Assembly: GCA_965220535.1 (NCBI GenBank)
Contig: OZ244833.1
Span: 868,001 to 932,000 of the forward strand
Origin: HK1 sp965220535
GTDB taxonomy: Bacteria > Pseudomonadota > Gammaproteobacteria > HK1
DNA: 64,000 nt
Reading direction: 5' to 3'
Both the position numbers and the translations under genes were made by a program. Below the pieces are notes generated by a model. That model saw only the letters and a list, made by a program, of their open reading frames with translations, did not search any database and had not been told where the DNA came from. How positions within the stretch are numbered: position 1 is the stretch's first letter; every line of letters begins with the position of its first letter. Positions 38,885-47,261 of the stretch are shown piece after piece.

Positions 38885-39166
38885 CTATTCCGTCTCGTCG
38901 AAACGATTGGCCACCAAGACCGCGATCGCCGCGACCGCCGCCTGTGCGTCCGCGCCGCGGGCCACGAGCTCGAGCCGTGTCCCTTTCGTCGCCGCGAGCA
39001 TCATCAGGCTCATGATGCTCTTGGCATTGGCCTCGCGCTCGTCCTCCCGCCGCAGGCGAAGATCGGCATCGAAGGTGGCGGCAAGGCAGGCGAGTTTCGC
39101 CGCCGCGCGGGCGTGCAAGCCGAGGCGATTGACGATCTCGAGCCCGAGGCGGATATCCCGATTCAT
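38885..39166 (-). CDS. ptsH: HPr family phosphocarrier protein
   Basis: A 93-residue HPr. The phosphoacceptor His is in NRLGLHARAAAK and the region of the regulatory Ser in ANAKSIMSLMML; the rest follows the family to the end. It accepts phosphate from enzyme I and passes it to EIIA, here most likely PtsN. Its ATG overlaps the hemD stop (ATGA), and ptsI follows after 5 bases, so it is in a hemC-hemD-ptsH-ptsI operon. Confidence 0.92.
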   Translation of the reverse strand: MNRDIRLGLEIVNRLGLHARAAAKLACLAATFDADLRLRREDEREANAKSIMSLMMLAATKGTRLELVARGADAQAAVAAIAVLVANRFDETE

Positions 39167-39990
39167 CGGCCGCCCCCGTCTTTTCGCCCGAGGCCATCCT
39201 TCGCCGCCGGCGAACGGGATCGATCGAGGCTCTTGTCGAAAGTCTCGACGAGAGCCTCGACGAAGGAGGCATGAGAGGCATCGGCGGCGGCAACGACCTC
39301 GATGCCGAGCCTCGAGCCGATCGCCGTCGCGACCCGCTCTCCCGCCGCGACCAGGTGCCTGCGCGAAAGCCAGCCTTCCACCCACGAAGCGGCCCCGATC
39401 AGGTGTTCGAAGGTGGCGAAACTGGCAAGGATGATCGCATCGATCGGAGCGCTCGCCTCGATACGCGCAAGATCCTCGAGATCGCTTGCGAGCCCCGCCG
39501 GGGCGCGGCGAAGGTAGAGATCGAGTTCGGAAACGATCGCGCCGCGCCGGCGCAGGGTATCGCCTAGCAATCGCCGGCCGCCTTCCCCCTTGACGATCCA
39601 CACCCTTCGCCCTCGAATATGCCCGGCGGCCAGCGGCCGGGCGGCAAGCAAGCCCTCGCTGTCGAAGCGTCCTTGCGGCGGCAGGAGGACTTCGAGAACG
39701 CCTCGCTCCCTCAAGGCCGCCGCCGTCGCCGGACCGACGGCAAAGACCGTGGGCGGCACCTTCCCGCCCCCGAATCGCGCAAGACGCAAACGCGCGAAAA
39801 AAGATTCGACCGCGGGAACGCTGGTGAATATCGCCACCTCGCCGCCCTCGCAAAACGACTCGTCGACCGAGAGCTGCGCCGACGGGACGATCTCGATCGC
39901 CGGCACGCAAAGCGCCGCCGCACCCTCCTCGCCGAGGGCGCGGGCCAAAGCGGCGGCCGAGGGTTGCGGGCGAGTGATGAGTATGCGCAT
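39163..39990 (-). CDS. hemD: Uroporphyrinogen-III synthase
   Basis: Closes hydroxymethylbilane to uroporphyrinogen III in heme, siroheme and B12 synthesis. The 275-residue protein starts MRILITRPQPSAAALARAL, has FTSVPAVESFF, the conserved FAVGPATAAALRE motif and the C-terminal HLVAAGERVATAI. A GTG at 40146 that overlaps the hemC stop would add 52 unconserved residues; ATG 39990 with GGGAGG upstream is preferred. The tail is charged and longer than usual. Confidence 0.9.
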   Translation of the reverse strand: MRILITRPQPSAAALARALGEEGAAALCVPAIEIVPSAQLSVDESFCEGGEVAIFTSVPAVESFFARLRLARFGGGKVPPTVFAVGPATAAALRERGVLEVLLPPQGRFDSEGLLAARPLAAGHIRGRRVWIVKGEGGRRLLGDTLRRRGAIVSELDLYLRRAPAGLASDLEDLARIEASAPIDAIILASFATFEHLIGAASWVEGWLSRRHLVAAGERVATAIGSRLGIEVVAAADASHASFVEALVETFDKSLDRSRSPAAKDGLGRKDGGGR

Positions 39991-40142
39991 CCCGGCCAGC
40001 CTCCCGGCGCATCGACCCGCGCAAAAACGATCGCCGGTCGCGGGCGAATCGAGGACCGGGGGGCGAGGCGGCGAGGGGTCTTGCGTCGATGAACGATCGC
40101 GCTCTCGATGCAAAAGGGATCGGGGGCTTTCCGTCGCTCGGA

Positions 40143-41168
40143 TCACGAATCGCTCCCGGGGCGCGCAGGCGACAGGCCATCCGAGGAAGCGGCGGATAAT
40201 GGCGAAGACGATAGAGTCGAGCCGACCGGAATCCCGGCGGATAACTGCGAGCGAAGCTCATCCAAAATCTCCGTCGCCCCGCGGGCGATCACCGCTTGCG
40301 CGGCGCGAGCGCCCAATTCCCGCGGCTCGTCGACGCTCCCTTCGATCTCGGTGCGCAGCACCCGACGACCGTCGAGGCTCGCCACCAAGGCGCGCAAACG
40401 AAGGCTCCCCTCGTGCAAGGTGGCGAAAGCGGCGATCGGCATCTGGCACCCGCCGTCGAGGGCGCGTCCGAAGGCCCTCTCCGCTTCGACGCAGCGCGCG
40501 CTGTCGTGGCAAACAAGGGGCGCGATCAGCTCCTTGGTGCGATCGTCGTCGGCGCGACATTCAAGCCCCAACGCCCCTTGCCCGGCCGCGGGGAGCATCA
40601 CCGACTCCGGCAGGATCTCGCGAATCCGCCCCTCGTGCCCTCCCCGTTGGAGGCCGGCGACCGCAAGAACGATGGCGTCGAAATCCCCGGCGGCCAAACG
40701 CCGCAGCCGGGTGTCGATACCGCCGCGCAAAACATCGATCTCCAGATCGGGGCGATTGGCCGCCAGCTGACTGCGCCGGCGCAGGCTGGAAGTCCCGACC
40801 CTGGCCCCCGGCGGCAGGGTGCGCAGATTGCAAAAGCGTTTCGACACCAAGGCATCGTAGGGGTCGGCGCGAGCGGTGATGACCGGCAGCGTCAATCCCG
40901 AGGGCAATTCCACCGGCACATCCTTCATCGAATGCACCGCGAGGTCGGCTCGGTCGTCGAACAAAGCCTGCTCGAGTTCCTTGATGAACAAACCCTTGCC
41001 GCCGACCCGCGCCAAAGGGGCGTCCAACAAGCGATCCCCCGTGGTACGCATCGGCAACAGACGGATATCGATATCGGGGTATCGCTCGCCGAGGGCACGG
41101 GCGATGAATTCGGCCTGACTCAAGGCCAAAGGGCTACGACGAGTGGCGATGCGAAGAAGGGATAACAT
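40143..41168 (-). CDS. hemC: Porphobilinogen deaminase (hydroxymethylbilane synthase)
   Basis: Polymerises four porphobilinogens. Clear landmarks: RIATRRSPLALSQAEFI, catalytic Asp in VHSMKDVP, GTSSLRRRSQL, and the dipyrromethane cofactor Cys in ALDGGCQMPIAAF. At 341 residues it carries about 30 extra Ser/Pro-rich residues at the C-terminus. First gene of the operon that continues with hemD, ptsH and ptsI. Divergent from gshB. Confidence 0.95.
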   Translation of the reverse strand: MLSLLRIATRRSPLALSQAEFIARALGERYPDIDIRLLPMRTTGDRLLDAPLARVGGKGLFIKELEQALFDDRADLAVHSMKDVPVELPSGLTLPVITARADPYDALVSKRFCNLRTLPPGARVGTSSLRRRSQLAANRPDLEIDVLRGGIDTRLRRLAAGDFDAIVLAVAGLQRGGHEGRIREILPESVMLPAAGQGALGLECRADDDRTKELIAPLVCHDSARCVEAERAFGRALDGGCQMPIAAFATLHEGSLRLRALVASLDGRRVLRTEIEGSVDEPRELGARAAQAVIARGATEILDELRSQLSAGIPVGSTLSSSPLSAASSDGLSPARPGSDS

Positions 41169-41567
41169 GGATACGATAGTAGCCTACCGCAAAGGATTTT
41201 CGAGAGCCTTCGGGTAAAAATTCGAGCGCCGACGCTATCTCGGGAAAAGAGTTGACGCCGGGATTGCGGCTCGGGTTGCGAACAGGCTTGAGATCGGGAT
41301 GCGATCGCCCCCCGATCTTGCGAGATCATGACTTTCGAGATCATGACTTGCGATATCTTGCGGGCGCACGAGCGAGGGCAGCGCGCATCGTCCAAGCGCT
41401 CGATCGCGCAGCGGCGGGGGGCACGGGCCTTTAAGATCGCTCGCTTGGAGTTCGCCCGGCAGGCGCAAACACGATCGTGCGAGCCCTTTTCCGAGCTCTT
41501 TTCACCACATCTTGTTTCACCGCATCTTGCCACCCTATCGAGGTCCCGAGTCGAAAAGCGAGGAATC
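41169..41567. other. Intergenic region between divergent hemC and gshB
   Basis: Holds repeated words such as ATCATGACTT at 41327 and 41342 and no recognisable gene. Long open frames across it are shadows. Promoters for both operons must lie here, but no strong boxes were found. Confidence 0.5.
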
Positions 41568-42563
41568 ATGACGAATATGACAATGGGTATCGTGATGGAT
41601 CCCCCGGCTTCCATCAAAGCGAAAAAAGACACCACCGTGGCGCTGATGCGGGCGGCGCAAAAGCGCGGCTATCGGCTGTTTTGCATCGAAATGGGGGGGC
41701 TTTTCCTGCGCGACGGCGAGGCCCGGGCCGAGATGCACCCGATCGTCGTTGGCGACGATGACAATGACTGGTACCGCTTGGACAGCGTCGTTAGCGCTTC
41801 GCTTTCCTCGCTCGATACGATCCTGATGCGAAAAGATCCCCCCTTCGATATGGAATATATCCACTCCACCTATATCTTGGAGCGGGCGGAGGAAGCCGGG
41901 ACCCTCGTCGTCAATCGCCCCCGGAGCCTTCGCGATGCGAACGAAAAGATGTTTACCGCATGGTTCCCTCGCTATTGCCCGCCGACGCTGGTCACCCGCG
42001 ATCACGCTCGCATGAACGACTTTCTCGCCGAGCAGGGCGATATCATCGTCAAACCGCTCGACGGCATGGGCGGGGCGTCGATCTTTCGGGTGCGCCGCGG
42101 GGATACGAACGCCCGGGTGATCTTCGAGACCCTAAGCGCCCACCAAAGCCGCTATGCGATGTGCCAAAAATACCTGCCGGATATCCGAAAGGGCGACAAC
42201 CGATTGCTGATGGTCGACGGGGAGCCGGTCGAATACGCGCTGGCACGCATCCCCACCGGGGACGATCCGCGGGGGAATCTCGCCGCCGGGGCCCGCGGGG
42301 TCGCGATCGAGATCACCGAGAGGATGCGAGAGATCGCATCGCATTTAGGGCCTCGGCTGAAAGAGCGAGGCCTGCTTTTCGTGGGCTTGGATGTGATCGG
42401 CGATTTTCTCACCGAGATCAATGTCACCAGCCCCACCTGCGTCAGGGAGATCGAGGCGGCCTTCGATATCGATATCGCCGGGCGTTTGATGGACGCGATC
42501 GAATCCCGTACGGGCAAAAGTGCGGGCAAAAGTGCGGGCAAAAGCGCGGACAAGAATTCGTGA
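41568..42563 (+). CDS. gshB: Glutathione synthetase
   Basis: ATP-grasp ligase joining gamma-glutamylcysteine and glycine. Begins MTNMTMGIVMDPPASIKAKKDTT with AGGA just upstream. Family motifs: RKDPPFDMEYIHSTYIL, NRPRSLRDANEKMF, GDIIVKPLDGMGGASIFR, QKYLPDIRKGDNRLLMVDGEP and FVGLDVIGDFLTEINVTSPT. The 331 residues end in a GKSA tandem repeat encoded by a 12-base repeat. Convergent with fur. Confidence 0.95.
   Translation: MTNMTMGIVMDPPASIKAKKDTTVALMRAAQKRGYRLFCIEMGGLFLRDGEARAEMHPIVVGDDDNDWYRLDSVVSASLSSLDTILMRKDPPFDMEYIHSTYILERAEEAGTLVVNRPRSLRDANEKMFTAWFPRYCPPTLVTRDHARMNDFLAEQGDIIVKPLDGMGGASIFRVRRGDTNARVIFETLSAHQSRYAMCQKYLPDIRKGDNRLLMVDGEPVEYALARIPTGDDPRGNLAAGARGVAIEITERMREIASHLGPRLKERGLLFVGLDVIGDFLTEINVTSPTCVREIEAAFDIDIAGRLMDAIESRTGKSAGKSAGKSADKNS
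42512..42547 (+). repeat. Three tandem 12-base repeats at the end of gshB
   Basis: GGGCAAAAGTGC occurs twice exactly and once with one change, in frame, encoding GKSAGKSAGKSA. Confidence 0.85.
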
Positions 42564-42619
42564 TCTTCGATCGACCGAAGCGACGAACGATGCGTAAACC
42601 AAAGGGGGCATCTCCTAGC

Positions 42620-42714
42620 ATGTCACCGCTGCCTGGCATGACATACCTATCCTGCACGGGCTTGTCCGTGTAAAAGCCCCGGGCCCCCGAGTTCTGAAAG
42701 GGGCAAAGGATAGG
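42620..42714. ncRNA. Possible structured RNA or element between gshB and fur
   Basis: A hairpin ATGTCA/TGACAT (42620-42625, 42639-42644) is followed by a potential three-way junction: closing stem CCTATCC/GGATAGG (42646-42652, 42708-42714) enclosing CACGG/CCGTG (42655-42659, 42666-42670) and GCCCC/GGGGC (42676-42680, 42700-42704). No run of T follows, so it is not a simple terminator. No known RNA family is recognised, and the rest of the gap 42564-42877 shows nothing else. Confidence 0.35.
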
Positions 42715-42877
42715 GGGCAGCACTATTCAGCCCGCTCGACTCTATATGCACATAAAGAAGAAAAGAGGATGGTCTTGTAAAAATCGACAACTAACGATCG
42801 ACCAATAATGATCGAGAATGCGCCCGCGGCCGAGGAAAACGAGGCTCAGGCATCGAACGAGGTTTTTCCGGGGTTTT

Positions 42878-43327
42878 TCAAGCGTTTTTCGGGGGCTTTT
42901 CAGCGCGAACGCGACCCTCGCAATCCCGGCGCTCGCAATGGGCATGGAGAACGAGAGAGTGATCGGCCAAGCGAAAGCCGTGCTCTTGGGCGATCCGAAT
43001 CTGACGTCGCTCGATCACCGGATCGACGAATTCCATCACCTTGCCGCAGTCGATACAAACGATATGGTCGTGGTGGTCGCCGGAGTCGAGCTCGAAAACC
43101 GCATGAGAATCGGCGAAATGATGCCGAATCACGAGTCCTGCCGTTTCGAATTGCGTCAGCACCCGATAGACCGTGGCCAGCCCGACGTCCTCGCCGCTGT
43201 CCATCAACGCCCGATAGACATCCTCCGCCGTCATGTGGCGAGGACGATGGCACTCCAAAATGGAGAGAATTTTGAGCCGGGGTCGGGTCGCTCTCAGCCC
43301 GACATCCTTGAGATCGTCGGTTTGCAT
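42878..43327 (-). CDS. fur: Ferric uptake regulator Fur
   Basis: A 149-residue Fur rather than Zur: the winged-helix part LRATRPRLKILSILE and VGLATVYRVLTQFE is followed by the metal-binding HHDHIVCIDCGKVMEF and LHAHCERRDCEG. It represses iron-uptake genes when loaded with Fe2+. An alternative ATG three codons upstream (43336) is possible. It lies downstream of, and on the same strand as, a histidinol-phosphatase-like gene. Confidence 0.92.
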   Translation of the reverse strand: MQTDDLKDVGLRATRPRLKILSILECHRPRHMTAEDVYRALMDSGEDVGLATVYRVLTQFETAGLVIRHHFADSHAVFELDSGDHHDHIVCIDCGKVMEFVDPVIERRQIRIAQEHGFRLADHSLVLHAHCERRDCEGRVRAEKPPKNA

Positions 43328-43566
43328 CGATTGCATGGCCCCTGTCCCCATCGTGTCCCCGTCGCATCCCCATCGTGCCGACGAGGCCCGACGGGGTCGA
43401 TCCGGATTCGCCGTTGCGGGGATCGAAAAGCGATCCCTTCTCGATCGAAGGTCGGCGTCGACGAAAGCGCTCTCGGCCTCGATATTTTTCCCGCCGAAGG
43501 ACGATGCCGCTCGCTCGATCGCTCGAATATCGGGATAGGCGAGCCTCGGAACTCTCTCGGAGATTC

Positions 43567-44397
43567 TTAAGCGGGATTCTCCTGTCCGGCCAGACAAGCC
43601 ATCGCTTGCCGATGCAAAGCGGGGTTGTTGCTGGCGAGGATCCTTCCCCCGGGGACGAGATCGATGGTCAACGCCTCGCCCTTCCAGCCGCTCATCACCC
43701 CCCCGGCATTCACCACCACCGGCAACAAGGCGCAATAGTCGTAGATGCCGGCTTTGGCCTCGAGCGCGATATTGACATGGCCGCTCGAAACCCGGGCCAA
43801 GCCGTAGCAATTGCCGCCGTAGACCCTCCACTTCGAGGCCTCGACGAGGCGCTGCAAAGCCTTTGCATCCTCACCGATACAGGAATCGGGGGCAGAAATC
43901 GCGACCGTCGTCTCCGCCAATTCTCGGGGTGTCTCGCCTAGGCGTATCCGTTCGCCGTTGCACCACGTGCCCTCGCCGCCGATGCCCGTCCAGCGCTCGC
44001 ACAACAAAGGGTGATCGACCACCCCCAAGACGGGGTGTCGATCTCGGGCCAAGGCGATCAACGTGCCGTAAACCGGCAGCCGCGCCACGAAGGCCTTGGT
44101 GCCATCGATGGGATCGAGCACCCAGACCTGCTCCGCCCCGGGGCGATCGGCACCGAATTCCTCGCCGATCACGCCGTGTTCGGGATAACGCTTGCGGATC
44201 GACTCCCGCAAACGGACTTCGACCTCCCGATCAAGCGCGGTAACCGGCGAACCGTCATCCTTGTCGAGGGGCTTAAGCGCGCACTTCTCGTCGAGCGCCG
44301 CCCGGCGAATCGTTTCGCGGGCGCAATCGGCCAGATGCTGCGCGAATTCGACGATCTCTTTGTCGACCTTCGAGCCCGAAAGAGACGATACGCTCAT
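43567..44397 (-). CDS. hisN: Histidinol-phosphatase of the inositol-monophosphatase family
   Basis: A 276-residue Mg2+-dependent phosphatase starting MSVSSLSGSKVDKE. Metal ligands are in GEEFG and WVLDPIDGTKAFVARLPVYGTLIAL, and IYDYCALLPVVVNAGG is the C-terminal motif. The FVARLPVYGTLIAL pattern is that of HisN-type histidinol phosphatases more than of general inositol monophosphatases; other substrates are possible. The longer frame upstream is unconserved. Confidence 0.8.
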   Translation of the reverse strand: MSVSSLSGSKVDKEIVEFAQHLADCARETIRRAALDEKCALKPLDKDDGSPVTALDREVEVRLRESIRKRYPEHGVIGEEFGADRPGAEQVWVLDPIDGTKAFVARLPVYGTLIALARDRHPVLGVVDHPLLCERWTGIGGEGTWCNGERIRLGETPRELAETTVAISAPDSCIGEDAKALQRLVEASKWRVYGGNCYGLARVSSGHVNIALEAKAGIYDYCALLPVVVNAGGVMSGWKGEALTIDLVPGGRILASNNPALHRQAMACLAGQENPA

Positions 44398-44635
44398 TTC
44401 GCAAGGCTCGAAGGGCTTCCGACTCCGACAAGGGATGATGCTTCGATACGAATCATTGGCAGGCAAAGGGTGTCCGCGAGAGGATAGTCGTCTAAGAAAG
44501 ACGGGCAAGGGAAAGGGTCGAATCCGAAGATCGACGACGCAAAAGCCCCCCGGCCCGAGGCTTATTGTAGTTCAGCATTCGACAAAGCGAGCGCCTTAGG
44601 CCCTATTAGGCCTTGAGCCCGAGGCGCTCGCTCAC

Positions 44636-46279
44636 CTATCGCTTCGAAGCCACCGGCGCCGAGCATCGGGCCAAGCGAGCCCGATAGGCATCGTCGAGCA
44701 GGGCGTCGACATCGAAAGAGCGCTCGATATGGGCCGCCAAGGCATCGAGCGCGGATTCCACCTGCGCTTCCCATGCGAAGGCGGAGCTCACCCCCTTTCC
44801 CGACCTCGATAGCCAATTGGTACGGAAGGCATCCCCGGCGAAAAGCCCGTGCATATAAGTGCCCTCGATGAGGCCATCGGCGCTGACAGCGCCCTCCGGC
44901 CGATCCGCAACCAGCATCTTCGAACTGCATCGCCCGCGAGAATCCCGTTCTCGCAGGGGCATCAATCGCGCGAAGGGTCTAAGGGTATCGGGCCCGACGG
45001 TGGCCCCGACATGGATTTCGTAAGCGCGCAGAATCGCCCCCGAACGGGCGCATTTTCCCACCACCTGACCCACGGATTTTTCCGCCCCCATGGTGGTTTC
45101 GATATCCAAAAGACCGAGCCCCGGGGCCTCCCCGGGGGCACCGTCCACACCATCGGGATCGCACACCCGGCGTCCGAGCATCTGATAGCCGCCGCACAGG
45201 CCGAGCACCCGCCCGCCGCTACGGGCATGGGCGATCAGATCGTGATCCCAGCCTTGGGTGCGCATGAACGCCAGTTCGCCGAGCGTGGATTTCGTCCCCG
45301 GCAGGATCACCACATCCGCGTTCCGGGGCAAGGGTCGGCCCGGGGGCACGAAGGCGAAATCCACCGCCGGCTCCATGCGCAGAGGATCGAAATCGTCGAA
45401 ATTGGCGATGCGCGAAAAGAGCGGAGCGACGATCCGGAGCCGCTCGCCGGACGAGCGTTCGAAGACGGCCCGATCCCCTTGATCGGCACAAGGCGAAGCG
45501 CCGGCCTCCAAGATCACCGCATCCTCTTGCGGCAATCGCCGCGCCGCCTCGAGCCAAGGAATCACCCCGGCGCAGGGCCAGCCGGTACGCGCTTCTATCT
45601 CGCGCACACCGGCATCGAAAAGCGCGGGATCCCCGCGAAAACGATTGACGGCAAAGCGAGTGATCAGCGCGGCATCCTCGGGATCGAGCACCTCGCGCGT
45701 GCCGACCAAGGCCGCGATCACCCCGCCACGGTCGATATCCCCGAGCAGGCATACCGGAACCTGCGCCCGTCTTGCAAAGCCCATATTGGCGATATCCCCC
45801 GCCCGCAGATTGGTTTCCGCAGCGCTCCCGGCACCCTCGACGATCACCAGATCGAATTGACGGCGAAGGCGCTCGAAACTCTCCATCACCGGCTCCAACA
45901 AGCGCTCGCGAGCCTGCATATACTGCGCCGCCTGCAAAGTGGTCAGCGCTTTTCCCTGCACGACCACCTGCGATACGCGATCCGATTGCGGTTTGAGGAG
46001 CACCGGGTTCATATCCACCGACGGGGCGATCCCCGCCGCTTTCGCCTGCATCGCCTGCGCCCGCCCGATCTCTTTGCCGTCGCCGCAAGCCGCGGCGTTA
46101 TTCGACATATTCTGCGGTTTGAAAGGAGCCACCTTCAAACCGCGCTGCAGCGCGAGGCGACAAAGTCCGGCGACCAACGTGGACTTGCCCGCATCCGAAC
46201 AAGTGCCTTGGATCATGACGGCACCCGATGCGGCGGCTTGCGAGCCTCTTTTCGCCCTTTTTCCATATCCCCTGTTCAT
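44636..46279 (-). CDS. cobQ: Cobyric acid synthase
   Basis: Amidates adenosylcobyrinic a,c-diamide at four side chains using glutamine and ATP. The N-terminal dethiobiotin-synthase-like part (MIQGTCSDAGKSTLVAGLCRL, APFKPQNMSNNAA) and the class-I-like glutaminase part (nucleophile Cys in VLGLCGGYQMLG, GTYMHGLF with the His) are complete. 547 residues from ATG 46279; a longer frame adds 24. The only cobalamin gene here, but followed on the same strand by no other gene and preceded by a FecCD-type ABC importer. Confidence 0.94.
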   Translation of the reverse strand: MNRGYGKRAKRGSQAAASGAVMIQGTCSDAGKSTLVAGLCRLALQRGLKVAPFKPQNMSNNAAACGDGKEIGRAQAMQAKAAGIAPSVDMNPVLLKPQSDRVSQVVVQGKALTTLQAAQYMQARERLLEPVMESFERLRRQFDLVIVEGAGSAAETNLRAGDIANMGFARRAQVPVCLLGDIDRGGVIAALVGTREVLDPEDAALITRFAVNRFRGDPALFDAGVREIEARTGWPCAGVIPWLEAARRLPQEDAVILEAGASPCADQGDRAVFERSSGERLRIVAPLFSRIANFDDFDPLRMEPAVDFAFVPPGRPLPRNADVVILPGTKSTLGELAFMRTQGWDHDLIAHARSGGRVLGLCGGYQMLGRRVCDPDGVDGAPGEAPGLGLLDIETTMGAEKSVGQVVGKCARSGAILRAYEIHVGATVGPDTLRPFARLMPLRERDSRGRCSSKMLVADRPEGAVSADGLIEGTYMHGLFAGDAFRTNWLSRSGKGVSSAFAWEAQVESALDALAAHIERSFDVDALLDDAYRARLARCSAPVASKR

Positions 46280-46472
46280 CGATTCATCCCCGAATTTCCG
46301 ATAAATCCGCCATTCATCCGCCAAGCATCCGCCAAGGCATCCGCAGCGCAAGTTTCGATCGTGCGATCAAGGTCGACACGCCGGCTGCGACACGAAGGAG
46401 AACCGTCTTTTCGGCGACGAAGCCGCAAGAACACCACAAGCCATCCCCTCGATCCCCTATCCCCTTGATACC

Positions 46473-47261
46473 CTATACCGGCTCTCGGATCTCGACCCGC
46501 CCGCCGACGACCCGCGAACGCACCTCGAAGACGCTTTCGATCCGCTTTTCATCGAGGGTCTCGTCGACGGATCCGGCGGCGACGATGGCCCCCTCTTTCA
46601 TCCATAACAAACGATCGGCGAAACGCGCGGCCAAGTCGATATCGTGCAATACCGCCAACACCCCTCCCCCGTCTTCCACCTGACGCCGCAGCAGGGACAT
46701 CACCTGCAACTGATGGCGGATATCGAGCGCAGCCACCGGCTCGTCGGCGAGCAGCAGCGGAGCCTCGCTCGCCAGAGCGCGGGCGCAGTGCATGCGGGCG
46801 ATTTCCCCGCCGGAGAGGGTGTCCGCGCTGCGCTCGGAAAATGCCGCGAGCCCGGCGGATTCAAGGGCGCGGTCCACCGCCGCCGCATCCCTTCCCGCGA
46901 GTCTTCCGGGAGCGACACCGTAGGCGAATCTCCCGAGGGCGACGATATCCCGTACCCGATTGGGCCAAGCCAGGGGGCGGATCTGAGGCAGCCAAGCCAC
47001 TCGACGGGCCCTTAGCGATGGCGACATCCGGGCCGGATCCTCGCCCCCCAAACGCACCTTTCCCGCAGCCGGCGGCAACAGCCCCATCGCCGCGCGCAGC
47101 AAGCTCGTCTTGCCGGCTCCGTTGGGGCCGACGAGAACCAGCATCTCCCCGCCTCGCAGGGTGAAAGAAGCGTCCCGCACCAGCACCGGGGCCGAACGCT
47201 GCTTGCTCGCTCGCACTTCGAGACCGGAGACGACGAGCGAGGGTATCGACGATTCAGCCAT
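46473..47261 (-). CDS. FecE/BtuD-type ABC transporter ATPase
   Basis: A 262-residue ATPase of iron-siderophore or cobalamin importers: Walker A GPNGAGKTS, Q-loop WLPQIRPLAWPN, signature LSGGEIARM, Walker B LLLADEPVAALD, switch His in VLHDIDLAARF. Its start overlaps the permease stop by 8 bases. The cobQ gene follows 193 bases downstream, which favours cobalamin/cobinamide uptake over siderophores; fur is 3 kb away. No substrate-binding protein gene is adjacent. Confidence 0.88.
   Translation of the reverse strand: MAESSIPSLVVSGLEVRASKQRSAPVLVRDASFTLRGGEMLVLVGPNGAGKTSLLRAAMGLLPPAAGKVRLGGEDPARMSPSLRARRVAWLPQIRPLAWPNRVRDIVALGRFAYGVAPGRLAGRDAAAVDRALESAGLAAFSERSADTLSGGEIARMHCARALASEAPLLLADEPVAALDIRHQLQVMSLLRRQVEDGGGVLAVLHDIDLAARFADRLLWMKEGAIVAAGSVDETLDEKRIESVFEVRSRVVGGRVEIREPV

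Noticed and set aside
41693..41699. Another phase-variable tract (seven G in gshB)
   Set aside because: Too short for frequent slippage and the gene is in frame and complete.
42818..43570. Long plus-strand frames over fur and hisN
   Set aside because: Shadows of the minus-strand genes; the minus-strand proteins carry clear family motifs.
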